A stretch of 64,000 nucleotides of DNA from Bacteroidales bacterium (GCA_030683155.1 JAUXMV010000081.1:1-64000), one strand, 5' to 3'; shown: positions 10,513 to 20,761, numbered from the stretch's first letter. Numbers and translations are program-made. Notes: generated by a model not told the origin, from the letters alone.

Positions 10513-10918
10513 AACAATCATTTTTATTTGGTATAGTTTATTCTGTATTTACATGCTGAGTTTAAAACCTAAAATCTGGAAAATGGAAATTTCATTGATG
10601 CATAAAGGTACAAAGAAAAAATCTGAAAGATTTAAAACATTCAATGTTAGTACATTGAGCGTACAAAAATGCAATTTTGGCATAGGGGCTTATCTTAGAA
10701 ATTTCCAAAAGCGTGAGAGGCCAAAGTTAGAAATAAATATTCAAAATCAATCCTTGGCACTGAGAGTTGTTTGTTAACAATTTATCAACGTTTTGTGAAG
10801 AAAAGATGGCGGACAACTTTTGGAGTCATCTAAAAGGAAGAAATGCAAAAATAATCATTGGCAGATTATTTTACATTTTTTGAAGTGTGAAACAAGATTG
10901 AGATTTATTAGTCTTTTT
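10513..10918. other. Intergenic region upstream of the giant surface protein
   Basis: About 400 bp without a credible gene. Apart from the candidate promoter at 10722-10750 (minus strand) I see nothing recognisable. Confidence 0.5.
10722..10750 (-). promoter_or_regulatory. Candidate Bacteroidota promoter for the giant surface protein
   Basis: The minus strand has TAACTTTG (10729-10722), which fits TAnnTTTG, preceded by TTG (10750-10748) with an 18-nt spacer. It would give a leader of about 200 nt. Pattern match only. Confidence 0.3.
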
Positions 10919-12367
10919 TCAGTGGTTTTCGTTCAGCTGATTAATCACAATAGAAAACTTATCAAGATTGAAAGGCTTGCTGATATAGCCGTTAATACCT
11001 GCTGCCAGGCATTGTTCATGGTCTTCCCGGATGGCATTAGCTGTGATCGCAACAATTCTGACCGGTTTTTTGGTGTCACGTTCGGCTTCCATTTTGCGAA
11101 TCAGGGTGGAGGCTGTAATGCCATCCATTACCGGCATCTGAATGTCCATTAAGATGAGGTCGTATGCGTTATTGCGAAATTTTTCTACGGCAATCGCCCC
11201 GTTTTCGGCAAGGTCAACCTCGAAACCTTGATTGTTCAGGCTAAACAAAGATACCTTTTGATTGATCAGGTTATCCTCGACAAGCAAAATTTTGCTGTAT
11301 AAGTTTTTATTCAAAAGATTGGGCTCAAACCCTTTTTTCAAAACAACAGTGAACCAAAAATTCGACCCTTCTCCCTCAGTGCTTTCAAAGTCAAGTTCAC
11401 CACCCATAATTTTTGCCAACTGAATTGATATTGTCAGTCCTAACCCTGTGCCACCATTCTCACGCGTATTTTCATCATCTGCCTGAATGAATACCTTACC
11501 AATATTTCCCCTGTCAGAAACCGTCAAACCCTTTCCTGTATCTTTCACCGAAAATTTGACTATAGCATTTTCTTTAGCTTCAGAAATTAATTCAACTGAA
11601 AGTGAAATGCTTCCCTTGTCTGTAAATTTAAGTGCATTATTTAGCAAATTGAATATGATTTGCTTCAGTCGGTTGGGATCACCTACAAAATAATGAGGGA
11701 GGTACTCATCAAAAATACAAGAAAAATTCAAGCCTTTTTCAATACATGTTTTTCGGTAATAGTTCAGCTCAGAACCCAATTCATTGATCAGATGGAAATT
11801 AAGGTCGTCCAGAATCAACTTTCCGGATTCAAGATTGGTGTAATCTATAATATCGCCCAACAAAGCTGATAGGTTATTGGTCAGCATCTCCGCTTCTGAG
11901 ACCAACTCATTTTGAGAATCGGTCAGGTCACCTCTTTTTAGCTCATTAATCAGTCCAAAAATACCATTGAGTGGCGTTCGTATTTCATGACTTATATTGG
12001 CAAGAAACCTGCGCTTGGCTTTATGAGCTACTTCTGACTTATTTTTAAGCTCAATCATTCTTTCTGATGCTTCTGCAATTAAATTCTTTTTTTCTGAAAG
12101 CTGCTTCCTTAGTTTGTAGTTGGCGAAAATAAGATAAAAGAAACTAGCTAGAAATATTAAAATCAAGCTAATCAATGAAAGATTCAAGTCTGAAAACTTC
12201 AGTAGAATGATTGAATTGTTTATCGGCTCAAAGTTTTTAACAGAGAAGTGTGCTGAAAATAACACCTGTTTTGCTCCAATTGCAAAAGCCTTAATGGCAT
12301 CCATAGCTTCTGTGAAAAAGCAGTAGTTTTTGAGCCAAAAAGCATTAAATACAATCATAGTCACCAA
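10919..12367 (-). CDS. Membrane hybrid sensor histidine kinase with C-terminal receiver
   Basis: 482 residues. An N-terminal hydrophobic stretch and a clear transmembrane helix (about residues 60-82) flank a short external segment. A coiled-coil linker follows, then HisKA with phospho-acceptor H127 (SHEIRTPLNG), a HATPase domain (N-box DPNRLKQIIFNLLNNALKF; G-boxes GTGLGLTIS), and a C-terminal receiver with phospho-acceptor D408 (LILMDIQMP) and the conserved lysine in YISKPF. No PAS or other sensory domain is seen, so the signal is unknown. No cognate regulator lies nearby; phosphorelay output presumably passes through an Hpt protein elsewhere. It reads toward the giant surface protein gene but is separated from it by 400 bp. 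Confidence 0.9.
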   Translation of the reverse strand: MVTMIVFNAFWLKNYCFFTEAMDAIKAFAIGAKQVLFSAHFSVKNFEPINNSIILLKFSDLNLSLISLILIFLASFFYLIFANYKLRKQLSEKKNLIAEASERMIELKNKSEVAHKAKRRFLANISHEIRTPLNGIFGLINELKRGDLTDSQNELVSEAEMLTNNLSALLGDIIDYTNLESGKLILDDLNFHLINELGSELNYYRKTCIEKGLNFSCIFDEYLPHYFVGDPNRLKQIIFNLLNNALKFTDKGSISLSVELISEAKENAIVKFSVKDTGKGLTVSDRGNIGKVFIQADDENTRENGGTGLGLTISIQLAKIMGGELDFESTEGEGSNFWFTVVLKKGFEPNLLNKNLYSKILLVEDNLINQKVSLFSLNNQGFEVDLAENGAIAVEKFRNNAYDLILMDIQMPVMDGITASTLIRKMEAERDTKKPVRIVAITANAIREDHEQCLAAGINGYISKPFNLDKFSIVINQLNENH

Positions 12368-12710
12368 AAAACTTAGTTGAACGGTTTTATAGTCAATAAA
12401 TATGCCATCAAAAGTTGAGTTTTAGAATGCTGATATAAAGTTTTTTATGAAACCCGGGAAAATAATAAAATCCAAAAAATGGAAAAAAATTCCAAAAAAC
12501 GGAAGTTGAGTTTATAATAAAGTGGCTTATTTAAGAAAATCCATTTTTTTCATTATAAATCTTTAGTAGTGACTCAATGTCTTGCCTTTAATTTTATAAG
12601 TTAAATTTTTTGGATCAAATTTCTTTCTGAACAACCAATTACTTCATTTGTTTGTACATTTATTGCAAATTTTTACTCACCAGATATTCATAACAGATAC
12701 GCCAAAACCT
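12368..12710. other. Divergent intergenic region
   Basis: An A/T-rich gap between the divergent histidine kinase and the SGNH hydrolase, with no full promoter consensus. A TACATTTA near-match to the -7 box lies about 60 bp before the hydrolase ATG. Nothing else was recognised. Confidence 0.4.
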
Positions 12711-13415
12711 ATGAAAACTACTTTACTAATATTGCTTTTTGTGTTGATTTCGTGCAAGCAGGCCGACATCGAAATACCATTAACGCCCGATGAACCAGCA
12801 CAAACTGCTCAGAAAATGAGTTATCTCGCGCTCGGCGACAGCTATACCATAGGTGAAGGTGTAGCAATTTCCGAGCGTTGGCCAGTGCAATTGAGTGAAG
12901 CTTTGAAAGCTCAAAATATCTCTTTCGACAGCCCTCAAATCATCGCCCGCACAGGCTGGACAACAGATGAGCTTATGCGCGCCATCGACGAGGCAAATAT
13001 TTCAGATACTTTCGATCTTGTTTCACTTCTTATTGGTGTAAACAACCAATACAGAGGCAGGCCTGTTGAGCAGTTTCGTATCGATTTGGTTACACTCATT
13101 GATAAAGCACTGACCTTCGCCGGAAACGATACATCGCGTGTATTCATGCTTTCAATCCCCGATTGGGGCGCAACACCTTTTGCATCAGGACGCGACCGTG
13201 AAAAAATTGCCAGTGAAATCAACGCTTATAATTATGTTATCTATCAGGAGACTAGCGCAAGAAACATCCTTTTCATCAACATTACCCCCATTTCGAGAGA
13301 GGCACTGACCGATCCCACTATGCTTGCCAATGACAGGCTTCATCCTTCCGGAAAAATGTATCTCCGGTGGGTAAATGAATTGTTACCTCTTCTTACCCCA
13401 CAAATCCATAAGTAA
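12711..13415 (+). CDS. SGNH/GDSL-type hydrolase lipoprotein
   Basis: 234 residues from ATG 12711. The frame also opens upstream at TTG 12648, but the ATG places a lipoprotein signal (LLILLFVLISC) at the true N-terminus. The block I motif is YLALGDSYTIGEG with the nucleophilic serine. Block II is probably the glycine in TGWTTDEL. Block III reads LLIGVNNQ, where Asn-Asn replaces the common Asn-Asp. Block V is NDRLHPSG, giving the Asp/His pair. It is expected to be an outer-membrane or periplasmic esterase/acylhydrolase of unknown substrate. The stop is 8 bp before the kynureninase ATG, so the two are probably co-transcribed. Confidence 0.87.
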   Translation: MKTTLLILLFVLISCKQADIEIPLTPDEPAQTAQKMSYLALGDSYTIGEGVAISERWPVQLSEALKAQNISFDSPQIIARTGWTTDELMRAIDEANISDTFDLVSLLIGVNNQYRGRPVEQFRIDLVTLIDKALTFAGNDTSRVFMLSIPDWGATPFASGRDREKIASEINAYNYVIYQETSARNILFINITPISREALTDPTMLANDRLHPSGKMYLRWVNELLPLLTPQIHK

Positions 13416-13423
13416 CAGAGAAC

Positions 13424-14707
13424 ATGAAAACTGCTGAATATTTTCAGAATAAAGCCAGATTATCTGACGCCAATGATTCACTGGCTCATTTCAGGTATCG
13501 CTTTGAAAACACAGATAATCACTTGATTTATCTTGACGGAAATTCACTGGGCAGAATGCCATTGGTCACAACGCAGCTGATGGAAAATGTTATTCAAAAT
13601 CAATGGAACGACCGGCTTATTCGAAGCTGGAACGAGCATTGGGTTGATCTTCCAAAAAAACTTGCTGCAAAAATTGCAAAAATTGTCGGTGCCCGTGAAG
13701 ATGAAATTTTTGTGGGTGACAATACATCGGTGAACTTTTACAAACTTGCTTTTGCAGCACTTCAATTTCAAAAAGACCGCACTAAGATAATCTCCGACAA
13801 CCTCAATTTTCCATCAGACTTATACTTGCTTCAGGGATTAATCGAAAACTCTTACACAAACCACCAGCTTCAAATACTTGAAAGTGAAGATGGCATTTCG
13901 ATGAATCTTGAAAATGTTGCAGCAGCATTAGACGACCAAACTGCACTTCTTACCCTGAGTCAGGTGGTTTTTAAGAGTGCTTTCATGTATGATATGAAAG
14001 AAATAAATTTGCTGGCTCACAAACACAACGCCCTCGTTCTATGGGATTTAAGTCATGCATCTGGTGCCGTTCCAGTACATTTGAACGATAGCAATGCTGA
14101 TATGGCTGTCGGCTGCACCTACAAATACCTGAACGGCGGACCGGGTTCTCCAGCATTTCTGTATGTAAGAAAAGATCTGCAGCAAAGTCTGGCAAGTCCA
14201 ATTTGGGGATGGTTTGGCCACCAAAAGCCATTCACTTTCGACCTGAACTATCAGCCGGAAACCTCAATATGGCAATTTGCTGCCGGTACACCAGGAATAC
14301 TTTCATTGGCTGCACTTGAACCCGGACTGGATTTATTGCTTGAAGCCGGGATTGAAAACCTCCGAATGAAGAGTGTAGCGATAAGTTCTTTTTTGCACGA
14401 AATGTTCGAAGATATCCTTGAACCTCTCGGATACTCAATGGCTTCACCAAAAAATCCTGCACAACGCGGTTCACATATTACTTTAAAACATCATGAAGGA
14501 TTTCGCATCAGTCAGGCCATAATTGAACCAAAAAATGGCTCAAAAGTTATCATCCCCGACTTCAGAACACCAGACAACATAAGACTTGGAATAGCACCAT
14601 TATATAATTCATTTAATGATATTTACGAGTGCGTTCTAAGATTAAAAACGATAATTTCAGAAAAGGAATACCTCTTGTTTGATAACAAAATGACAAGTGT
14701 AACTTAA
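13424..14707 (+). CDS. kynU: Kynureninase
   Basis: 427 residues, normal family length, fold type I PLP enzyme. It hydrolyses L-kynurenine to anthranilate and alanine (or 3-hydroxykynurenine to 3-hydroxyanthranilate). Visible marks are the N-terminal 'YLDGNSLGRMP', the cofactor Asp in LVLWDLSHASGA, and the Schiff-base lysine K234 in GCTYKYLNGGPGS, followed by the substrate-site segment WGWFGH. It lies 8 bp after the SGNH lipoprotein gene. No tryptophan dioxygenase, formamidase or kynurenine monooxygenase is in the window, so the pathway context (catabolism or NAD synthesis) is not shown. It converges on the permease gene with a 12-bp gap and no evident terminator. Confidence 0.93.
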   Translation: MKTAEYFQNKARLSDANDSLAHFRYRFENTDNHLIYLDGNSLGRMPLVTTQLMENVIQNQWNDRLIRSWNEHWVDLPKKLAAKIAKIVGAREDEIFVGDNTSVNFYKLAFAALQFQKDRTKIISDNLNFPSDLYLLQGLIENSYTNHQLQILESEDGISMNLENVAAALDDQTALLTLSQVVFKSAFMYDMKEINLLAHKHNALVLWDLSHASGAVPVHLNDSNADMAVGCTYKYLNGGPGSPAFLYVRKDLQQSLASPIWGWFGHQKPFTFDLNYQPETSIWQFAAGTPGILSLAALEPGLDLLLEAGIENLRMKSVAISSFLHEMFEDILEPLGYSMASPKNPAQRGSHITLKHHEGFRISQAIIEPKNGSKVIIPDFRTPDNIRLGIAPLYNSFNDIYECVLRLKTIISEKEYLLFDNKMTSVT

Positions 14708-14719
14708 GATTTACCTGCC

Positions 14720-15763
14720 TTATGACATCAGCTTGGCAAAGAGCCGCGTTCCATCAAATTGCTCAAGCAATGTTTTTAGCAATACAGTAATTGGAATTGA
14801 TAAGATCAACCCTGGAATGCCCCACATAAAGCCCCAGAACATCAACATAATTAAAACGGCTATAATGTTGATTGAAAAGGATTTACCCATCAATATTGGT
14901 TCCAGAACCGAGCCAAACAACAACTGAACAGATGTAAAAAGCAGACCAATGAGCAATATTGTTCCGGGCTGTTCTAATTCAATAAATGCAAACAAAGTTC
15001 CCAAAATGGTAACCACAAGTGAACCAATCATTTGAACAAAATTTAAGGCAAAGGCAAACAAGCCCCAAAAAAGTGGGAAACTTATTCCAAACAGCCAACA
15101 TAAGAGCCCAAAGGCAAGACCAGTCAAAATACTGACGAAAAGCTTCACTTTGAGGAACTTGACAATGTTTTGCTCAATCGACATATATGTTTTTACAGAC
15201 CGCATTTTGCTTGTGAACAAGGTTTGACCCATCATTTTCTCAAGATTAAGCGACCCAGCCAGCAGTAAAACAAGAAAAAAGAAGGTGAGAAGTATGAAAG
15301 TCAGCGTTTTCTGAACCAATGTGAAAGTCTGCCCAAAATTGCCGTATAAAGTTTCTGTCACTTGCTTGCTGAAGAGGATGCTTTTAATGGCACTTGGGTA
15401 TGTATTTGTTTCTATTCCAAATATTTCTGCATATGGAGCAACAGTCATTCCGACTTTAGCATCCAACTTTTGGTACAACTCCTCTTTTCCTTCAATGATC
15501 TCCTTTCCTGTCTGCTGAACCAATATTACTGCAAGAAAAATCCCCAGAGACATCACAAACATTACCAGGCCAATGGCAACTATCCTGTGAACCTTTTTCT
15601 TCAATAGCCAACGCATTGAAGGCATGAAAACCAAGGTGAGAAAAAAAGCAAACATCAAAGGCGCAAAGATAAATCCAAGTACCCTAAGTATATAAAATGC
15701 CAGAGGAACTGAAAATGCAAGAAGCAATTTGTTTGTAGTTGATATTTCGTTGATTTTAAACAT
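14720..15763 (-). CDS. AI-2E family permease (PerM/UPF0118)
   Basis: 347 residues with about eight hydrophobic segments. It shows the family layout: an N-terminal helix pair, a central soluble segment (about residues 85-150), then a C-terminal bundle including 'LFGISFPLFWGLFAFALNFVQ' and the 'P.LMG' motif (EPILMGKSFSINI). Members have been proposed to export autoinducer-2 or act as Na+/H+-linked transporters; the substrate here cannot be told. It converges on kynU and is probably monocistronic. Confidence 0.88.
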   Translation of the reverse strand: MFKINEISTTNKLLLAFSVPLAFYILRVLGFIFAPLMFAFFLTLVFMPSMRWLLKKKVHRIVAIGLVMFVMSLGIFLAVILVQQTGKEIIEGKEELYQKLDAKVGMTVAPYAEIFGIETNTYPSAIKSILFSKQVTETLYGNFGQTFTLVQKTLTFILLTFFFLVLLLAGSLNLEKMMGQTLFTSKMRSVKTYMSIEQNIVKFLKVKLFVSILTGLAFGLLCWLFGISFPLFWGLFAFALNFVQMIGSLVVTILGTLFAFIELEQPGTILLIGLLFTSVQLLFGSVLEPILMGKSFSINIIAVLIMLMFWGFMWGIPGLILSIPITVLLKTLLEQFDGTRLFAKLMS

Positions 15764-15894
15764 TTTACATTTTAATAAATAGTGTTTTACTTGCTTTTTA
15801 GGTAGAATATACTAAGTAAGTATATTTGATTATTTTGTGATATAAAAGAAGTAGTTATGTATGAATTTTTCTGGTTCATTTTAAAAAAATCTGT

Positions 15895-16395
15895 CTAATT
15901 GTACCTTCCAGAATCTGGTCTGAAAAGCATGTATTTTGTTGAAAAAGCAAAAACATGCGATTTTAAAAACGGCAATGAATCAGTCAATAAAACAAATCTG
16001 AAGCGGTACAATGAAATTCCTTTGGCACGAATACCACGCATTAAATCTCTTTTCTCAAATGTGCGTGAAAAGCTTTTATTGTCATCCGAGCGTTTCAGTT
16101 CGATTTCATCAATTCCCAAATCTTCAAGACTATAGCGGACAAATTCATTTTTCTTATCAATAAATTCGATAGCGGTTTGAATATCTTCTTTTAGAAGCAC
16201 TTTATCGAACAAACCAACTTCAATTGTCGCCGTTTCAAATCTTGGGTTGTGTTCTGTAATCGTTAGTTTTCTGGTGCCTGAAACCTGTTCAGAAACCTTA
16301 TAAGTTCGTGGCTGCCGCAAATACCATCGCCTGAACACAATGCCCCCGCCTGCCAGTAAACCCAAAACCACAACTGCTATAAGGTCATTGTCCAT
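15895..16395 (-). CDS. Hypothetical single-pass membrane-anchored protein
   Basis: 166 residues from ATG 16395. An upstream start at 16434 is possible, but a TATCTTTG promoter box at 16426-16419 lies between the two, favouring 16395. An N-terminal transmembrane helix (LIAVVVLGLLAGGGIVF) is followed by a basic patch and a charged cytoplasmic domain with alternating beta-like segments. I do not recognise the family. It is divergent from the C69 dipeptidase. Confidence 0.6.
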   Translation of the reverse strand: MDNDLIAVVVLGLLAGGGIVFRRWYLRQPRTYKVSEQVSGTRKLTITEHNPRFETATIEVGLFDKVLLKEDIQTAIEFIDKKNEFVRYSLEDLGIDEIELKRSDDNKSFSRTFEKRDLMRGIRAKGISLYRFRFVLLTDSLPFLKSHVFAFSTKYMLFRPDSGRYN

Positions 16396-16418
16396 TTCTC
16401 TATCTATATTTTTGACTG

Positions 16419-16426
16419 CAAAGATA
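16419..16426 (-). promoter_or_regulatory. Promoter -7 element TATCTTTG
   Basis: A perfect TAnnTTTG match on the minus strand, about 24 bp before the ATG at 16395. It helps decide the start of the membrane-anchored hypothetical gene. No good -33 box was seen. Confidence 0.45.
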
Positions 16427-16566
16427 CGCTTCAAACAGACAAACGTATGACTCTTTTGTTTTATTCACATTTGAGTTTTAAAAAAATTACTCACCCAAGA
16501 TGCCAGAAAAATTGCGTATTAGTTAACGATTATTCCCTCTAATCGCGCAAAATATCGGGATTTATA

Positions 16567-16574
16567 TATCTTTG
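16567..16574 (+). promoter_or_regulatory. Promoter -7 element TATCTTTG for the C69 dipeptidase
   Basis: A perfect Bacteroidota -7 box followed by GCG, 46 bp before the ATG at 16620. The -33 region has no clear TTTG. Confidence 0.5.
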
Positions 16575-16619
16575 CGAGCCGCTCTCCATCAAAGCGGTAT
16601 TTTTTTACACTAATACTTT

Positions 16620-18368
16620 ATGATGATGAAAAAGATTTTTTTAAGTATTCTTGCAACTTTTGCAATCCTTTTTTTTAATCCGGAAATTTCCAAAGCCTGC
16701 ACCAATTACATTGTAAGCAAAGGTGCATCTGTCGACGGCTCAACCATGCTCACTTATGCTGCCGACTCCCACATCCGCTATGGCGAATTGTATTTTAGTC
16801 CGGCACGGCATTGGCCTGAAGGCAGTATGGTTACAATTTATGACCGCAGTACAGCACAGCCTCTCGGACAAATTCCTCAGGTACCATATACCTACCAAAC
16901 GGTTGGATTTATCAATGAACATCAGGTTGCCATTGGAGAATCAACCTTTGGCGGGAGAGCCGAACTCGTTGATTCAACTGGTGTTATGGATTATGCCTAT
17001 CTGATGTTTCTATCCTTGCAGAGAGCTAAAACAGCACGTGAAGCCATCAAAGTAATCGCTGATCTTGTAGCTGAACATGGCTATGCCAGCTCCGGTGAGT
17101 CCTTCTCCATTGGGGATCCCAATGAAGTCTGGATCATGGAAATTGTTGGCAAAGGCACTGATTTAAAAACAGACCGAAAAACGAAAAAACAGTTTAACGC
17201 GAATAAAGGTGCTGTCTGGGTTGCCATTCGCATTCCTGACGGATACATTTCGGCACACGCCAACCATGCCCGTATCACAGGATTTCCTTTATCCGATAAT
17301 AAAACTTCTATCACTGATAAAGATTGGGGAAATCTTCAAGGTGAAGACATACGCGTTATTTATTCAAGCGATGTGATTTCATTTGCCAGGACTAAAGGCT
17401 ATTTTGACGGAAGTGACGAAGAATTTAGTTTCAGCGATGTATACGCTCCTCTCGATTTTGGTGCTGCCCGCTTTTGCGAATTACGTGTTTGGAGTATGTT
17501 CAACCATGTTAGCGATGATATGGAACAATATTGGGATTATGCAACAGGATTCAATAACTCAAACCGTATGCCGCTATTTATCAAGCCCTCACGTAAACTA
17601 AGTCCTCAGGATCTGATGGCTTTCAAACGTGATTATTTGCAGGGTACCGAACTTGATATGTCGAAAGATGCCGGAGCAGGCCCGCATGGTCTCCCCTATC
17701 GCTGGCGTCCGCTTACCTGGGATTACGACGGAAAAGAATATTTTCACGAGCGGGTCACTGTAACCCAGCAAACAGGTTTTTCTTATGTTGCACAGATGCG
17801 CAACTGGCTGCCCGATCCCATTGGAGGCATCATCTGGTTTGGAGTCGATGATGCAGGTTCATCTGTGCATGTCCCTTTTTATTGTGGCATCAACAGCGTT
17901 CCGCGTTCATGGTCTGAAGGTTATGGCGATATTCTTACTTACACCGATGATGCAGCATTTTGGGTTTTTAACCGCGTGGCACATTTCAATTACCTTTTCT
18001 ACGATCGCGTAATGCCTGATCTTGTGAAAGTGCAAAGTGAACTCGAGAATAAATTCCGCGACTATACACCTGCTATCGATGCAGCAGCGCTGAAACTCTA
18101 TGAAACCGATCCTGATCTGGCGCGTGCATTCCTCACAGATTACTCTGCAAGTATGGGTGATCTAACAGTTAAACGGTGGAAAGAACTCGGGGAATTTTTG
18201 CTCGTCAAGTTCCTGGATGGAAATGTAAAAAGAGAGAAAGATGGAAAACTGCTCCGAAACCCATGGGGCTATCCGCAGTCGCCACGTTTTCCGGGTTATC
18301 CGGATGAATTTAAAAAGATAATCCTCAATGATAACGGCGACAGGTTCATTTATCCCAAAAACGAATAA
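16620..18368 (+). CDS. Secreted C69-family dipeptidase
   Basis: 582 residues. A signal peptide (MMMKKIFLSILATFAILFF) ends just before C27 in KACTNYIVSKGAS. This matches the N-terminal-nucleophile cysteine of peptidase family C69 (PepD/dipeptidase A), exposed by signal cleavage. The 'SVDGSTMLTYAADSH' segment and 'GEP/GDPNEVWIMEIVGKG'-type core are typical of the family. It probably degrades dipeptides in the periplasm for amino acid uptake. It is monocistronic, with its own promoter box (16567) and a hairpin terminator (18373-18416) shared with the convergent purC. Confidence 0.92.
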   Translation: MMMKKIFLSILATFAILFFNPEISKACTNYIVSKGASVDGSTMLTYAADSHIRYGELYFSPARHWPEGSMVTIYDRSTAQPLGQIPQVPYTYQTVGFINEHQVAIGESTFGGRAELVDSTGVMDYAYLMFLSLQRAKTAREAIKVIADLVAEHGYASSGESFSIGDPNEVWIMEIVGKGTDLKTDRKTKKQFNANKGAVWVAIRIPDGYISAHANHARITGFPLSDNKTSITDKDWGNLQGEDIRVIYSSDVISFARTKGYFDGSDEEFSFSDVYAPLDFGAARFCELRVWSMFNHVSDDMEQYWDYATGFNNSNRMPLFIKPSRKLSPQDLMAFKRDYLQGTELDMSKDAGAGPHGLPYRWRPLTWDYDGKEYFHERVTVTQQTGFSYVAQMRNWLPDPIGGIIWFGVDDAGSSVHVPFYCGINSVPRSWSEGYGDILTYTDDAAFWVFNRVAHFNYLFYDRVMPDLVKVQSELENKFRDYTPAIDAAALKLYETDPDLARAFLTDYSASMGDLTVKRWKELGEFLLVKFLDGNVKREKDGKLLRNPWGYPQSPRFPGYPDEFKKIILNDNGDRFIYPKNE

Positions 18369-18372
18369 AAAC

Positions 18373-18416
18373 AAAAAAGCAGGTTTTATCTAAATTCAGA
18401 AAAAGCCTGCTTTTTT
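18373..18416. terminator. Bidirectional hairpin terminator
   Basis: AAAAAAGCAGG (18373-18383) pairs with CCTGCTTTTTT (18406-18416), giving an A-run on one side and a T-run on the other. It lies between the convergent dipeptidase and purC genes. Confidence 0.85.
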
Positions 18417-18445
18417 CTTCTGTGCTTATTTTAAGCAAAAATTGG

Positions 18446-19405
18446 TTAAAAATCGTATTCAGACAAAAAAGCACGAATATTTGATTCGATTCTTTCGGAA
18501 GATCTTTCAGTATCAGCCCTATCAAATGTTTCGCCAGTAACTTTTTCATAAAGTTCAATGTAACGCTCAGAAACACTCATCACATATTCATCCGTCATTT
18601 CCGGAACCTTTTGGCCCGAATGACCTTGAAAGCCATTCGCCATGAGCCATTCACGCACGAATTCCTTTGAAAGCTGTTTTTGATTTTCGCCTTTTGCAAA
18701 ACATGCTTCATAACTATCTGCAATGAAATAACGCGATGAATCAGGTGTATGGATTTCATCTATCAGATAAATTTCGCCATCTTCGCCCTTGCCGAATTCA
18801 TATTTGGTATCGACCAGAATGAGGCCATGCTTTGCTGCAATCTCACTTCCTCTTTCAAAAAGTTTACGTGTATAGTTATCAACAACGGCATACTCAGCTT
18901 CGCTCATAAGTCCTTTTAGGATGATATCTTCCGGTGCAATATCTTCGTCATGGCCTTCAGAGGCTTTGGTTGAGGGTGTGATGATTGGTTCTGCAAAACG
19001 CTGGTGCTCACGCATATCTTCCGTAAGACCTACTCCACAGATTTCTCTGGCTCCACTTTTATAGTTTCTCCATGAGCTTCCTGTAAGAAAACCCCGAATT
19101 ACCATCTCCACCGCAAAAGGTTTACAAAGTCTGCCAACTGTAACCATAGGATCTGGGCTTGCTATTTTCCAGTTTGGAACAATATCGGCCGTGGCATCCA
19201 GAAATCTTGATGCGATTTGATTAAGCACCTGCCCTTTGTATGGAATACCACGGGGCAGCACAACATCAAATGCTGAAATACGATCTGTTGCTACCATCAC
19301 CAGCAAACGGTCATCAATATTGTAAACATCACGAACTTTACCTTTATAAAGGTTTTTTTGTTTTGGAAACAAAAAATTTGTGCTTTCAAGAGCTTTAGGT
19401 ATCAT
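18446..19405 (-). CDS. purC: Phosphoribosylaminoimidazole-succinocarboxamide (SAICAR) synthase
   Basis: 319 residues. It joins aspartate to CAIR using ATP in de novo purine synthesis. Motifs include 'YKGKVRDVY' at the nucleotide site, '[20 protein letters not shown]', '[19 protein letters not shown]' and '[10 protein letters not shown]' followed by '[13 protein letters not shown]'. This is the longer form common in Bacteroidota. Its ATG overlaps the phoH stop by 4 bp (ATGA), so it is translated from a phoH-purC transcript. Confidence 0.96.
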   Translation of the reverse strand: MIPKALESTNFLFPKQKNLYKGKVRDVYNIDDRLLVMVATDRISAFDVVLPRGIPYKGQVLNQIASRFLDATADIVPNWKIASPDPMVTVGRLCKPFAVEMVIRGFLTGSSWRNYKSGAREICGVGLTEDMREHQRFAEPIITPSTKASEGHDEDIAPEDIILKGLMSEAEYAVVDNYTRKLFERGSEIAAKHGLILVDTKYEFGKGEDGEIYLIDEIHTPDSSRYFIADSYEACFAKGENQKQLSKEFVREWLMANGFQGHSGQKVPEMTDEYVMSVSERYIELYEKVTGETFDRADTERSSERIESNIRAFLSEYDF

Positions 19406-20451
19406 AATAATGGTGGTTCCTGTTTGGGTAATTCTATTGTTGTTTCAATTGATGCTATTGGCGGCTTCACTCCGTTTTCCTGATTGGGTTTGCCATTTTG
19501 ATAATTGTCATCATATCGCTGATACGCTTTGATGATGCGTGTTACAAGTTTATGCCGGACCACATCCTTATCATCAAGCATAATGAATTCAATACCCGGA
19601 ACATCTTTCAGAACATCCATTGCGTGAATCAAACCTGAAGGCTGTCTGTAAGGCAAATCGATTTGTGTGATATCACCATTGACAATAAACTTTGAGGATT
19701 TACCCATGCGGGTAAGAAACATTTTTATCTGGCTTCTTGTCGAATTCTGCGCCTCATCGAGGATGGCGAAAGCATTGTCGAGCGTTCGGCCACGCATGAA
19801 AGCCAGCGGTGCAACTTCAATCGTACCGTCTTCAAGATAGCTTAGCAGTTTTTGTGTTGGAAGCATATCACGCAAAGCATCATAAAGGGGCTGCATGTAT
19901 GGATCCAGCTTTTCTTTCATGTCTCCGGGAAGAAAACCAAGATTTTCCCCGGCTTCAACAGCAGGGCGTGTAAGGATGATTCGTTTCACTTCCCTGTTCT
20001 TTAAAGCACGGACGGCAAGCGCAACAGCCGTATATGTTTTTCCTGTGCCGGCAGGGCCAATAGCAAAAATGAGATCGTTGACAGCAATTTTAGAAACCAT
20101 GCGTTTCTGGTTTGCAGTAATTGCTTTTACCTGCAGCCCGCCGCGGCCATGAACAAGCACTTCTTTATCATCAAGCACGCGCACCGACTCCTCATCGCCT
20201 TCACCAACCATAATCTGATCGATCAATTTTTCATTGATTTTGCCAAAACGCTCCAGATGCAGCATAACCAATTCGAAACGGTTTACAAAAAAATCGAGCT
20301 CTTCGGCATCGCCAATAACTTTTATGAAGTTACCCCTTGCGATGATTTTTAATTTTGGAAAAATTTGTTTTATATGTTCCAGGTGTGCGTCGCCGGCACC
20401 AAAAAGATCAATTGGACTTACATTTTCAACTTGTATGATTTGTTCGCTCAT
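19402..20451 (-). CDS. PhoH-like ATPase
   Basis: 349 residues. The N-terminal ~110 residues form a KH-like RNA-binding segment ('[21 protein letters not shown]'). A P-loop ATPase follows with Walker [12 protein letters not shown], Walker [10 protein letters not shown] and '[20 protein letters not shown]'. The family (PhoH/YbeZ) is tied to RNA handling and ribosome maturation, commonly next to ybeY; that partner is not here. First gene of a two-gene unit with purC, with a TACTTTTG promoter box upstream. Confidence 0.92.
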   Translation of the reverse strand: MSEQIIQVENVSPIDLFGAGDAHLEHIKQIFPKLKIIARGNFIKVIGDAEELDFFVNRFELVMLHLERFGKINEKLIDQIMVGEGDEESVRVLDDKEVLVHGRGGLQVKAITANQKRMVSKIAVNDLIFAIGPAGTGKTYTAVALAVRALKNREVKRIILTRPAVEAGENLGFLPGDMKEKLDPYMQPLYDALRDMLPTQKLLSYLEDGTIEVAPLAFMRGRTLDNAFAILDEAQNSTRSQIKMFLTRMGKSSKFIVNGDITQIDLPYRQPSGLIHAMDVLKDVPGIEFIMLDDKDVVRHKLVTRIIKAYQRYDDNYQNGKPNQENGVKPPIASIETTIELPKQEPPLL

Positions 20452-20490
20452 AAGCTTTTATAATTCAAAAAATGCGATGGATTTATTTGG

Positions 20491-20498
20491 CAAAAGTA
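20491..20498 (-). promoter_or_regulatory. Promoter -7 element TACTTTTG for phoH-purC
   Basis: Fits TAnnTTTG on the minus strand, 40 bp before the phoH ATG. No clear -33 box. Confidence 0.35.
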
Positions 20499-20753
20499 TT
20501 TATTTCTTTGCTTACATAGTGCCTAAAGCTTTAAAGTAAAGAAATAGTTTGATTAATTTTATCGAACAGCTGAATATTCAATATCAAACTATAACAGTCA
20601 TTTGATTGCTGAAACACTCTTCACAGTATGGTTTCACGGATACAAAAATGCTTCTGTTTTCAACTAAAACACTTCCTCTGGCAAATTCAACAAATTTTTA
20701 TCACATAAAATAAAAACTTATTTCATTCATTCGTAGTCTATTCTATGAATGAG

Positions 20754-20761
20754 TATATTTG
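20754..20761 (+). promoter_or_regulatory. Promoter -7 element TATATTTG
   Basis: Fits TAnnTTTG on the plus strand, 72 bp before the ATG at 20834. The -33 region is only roughly T-rich. Confidence 0.4.
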
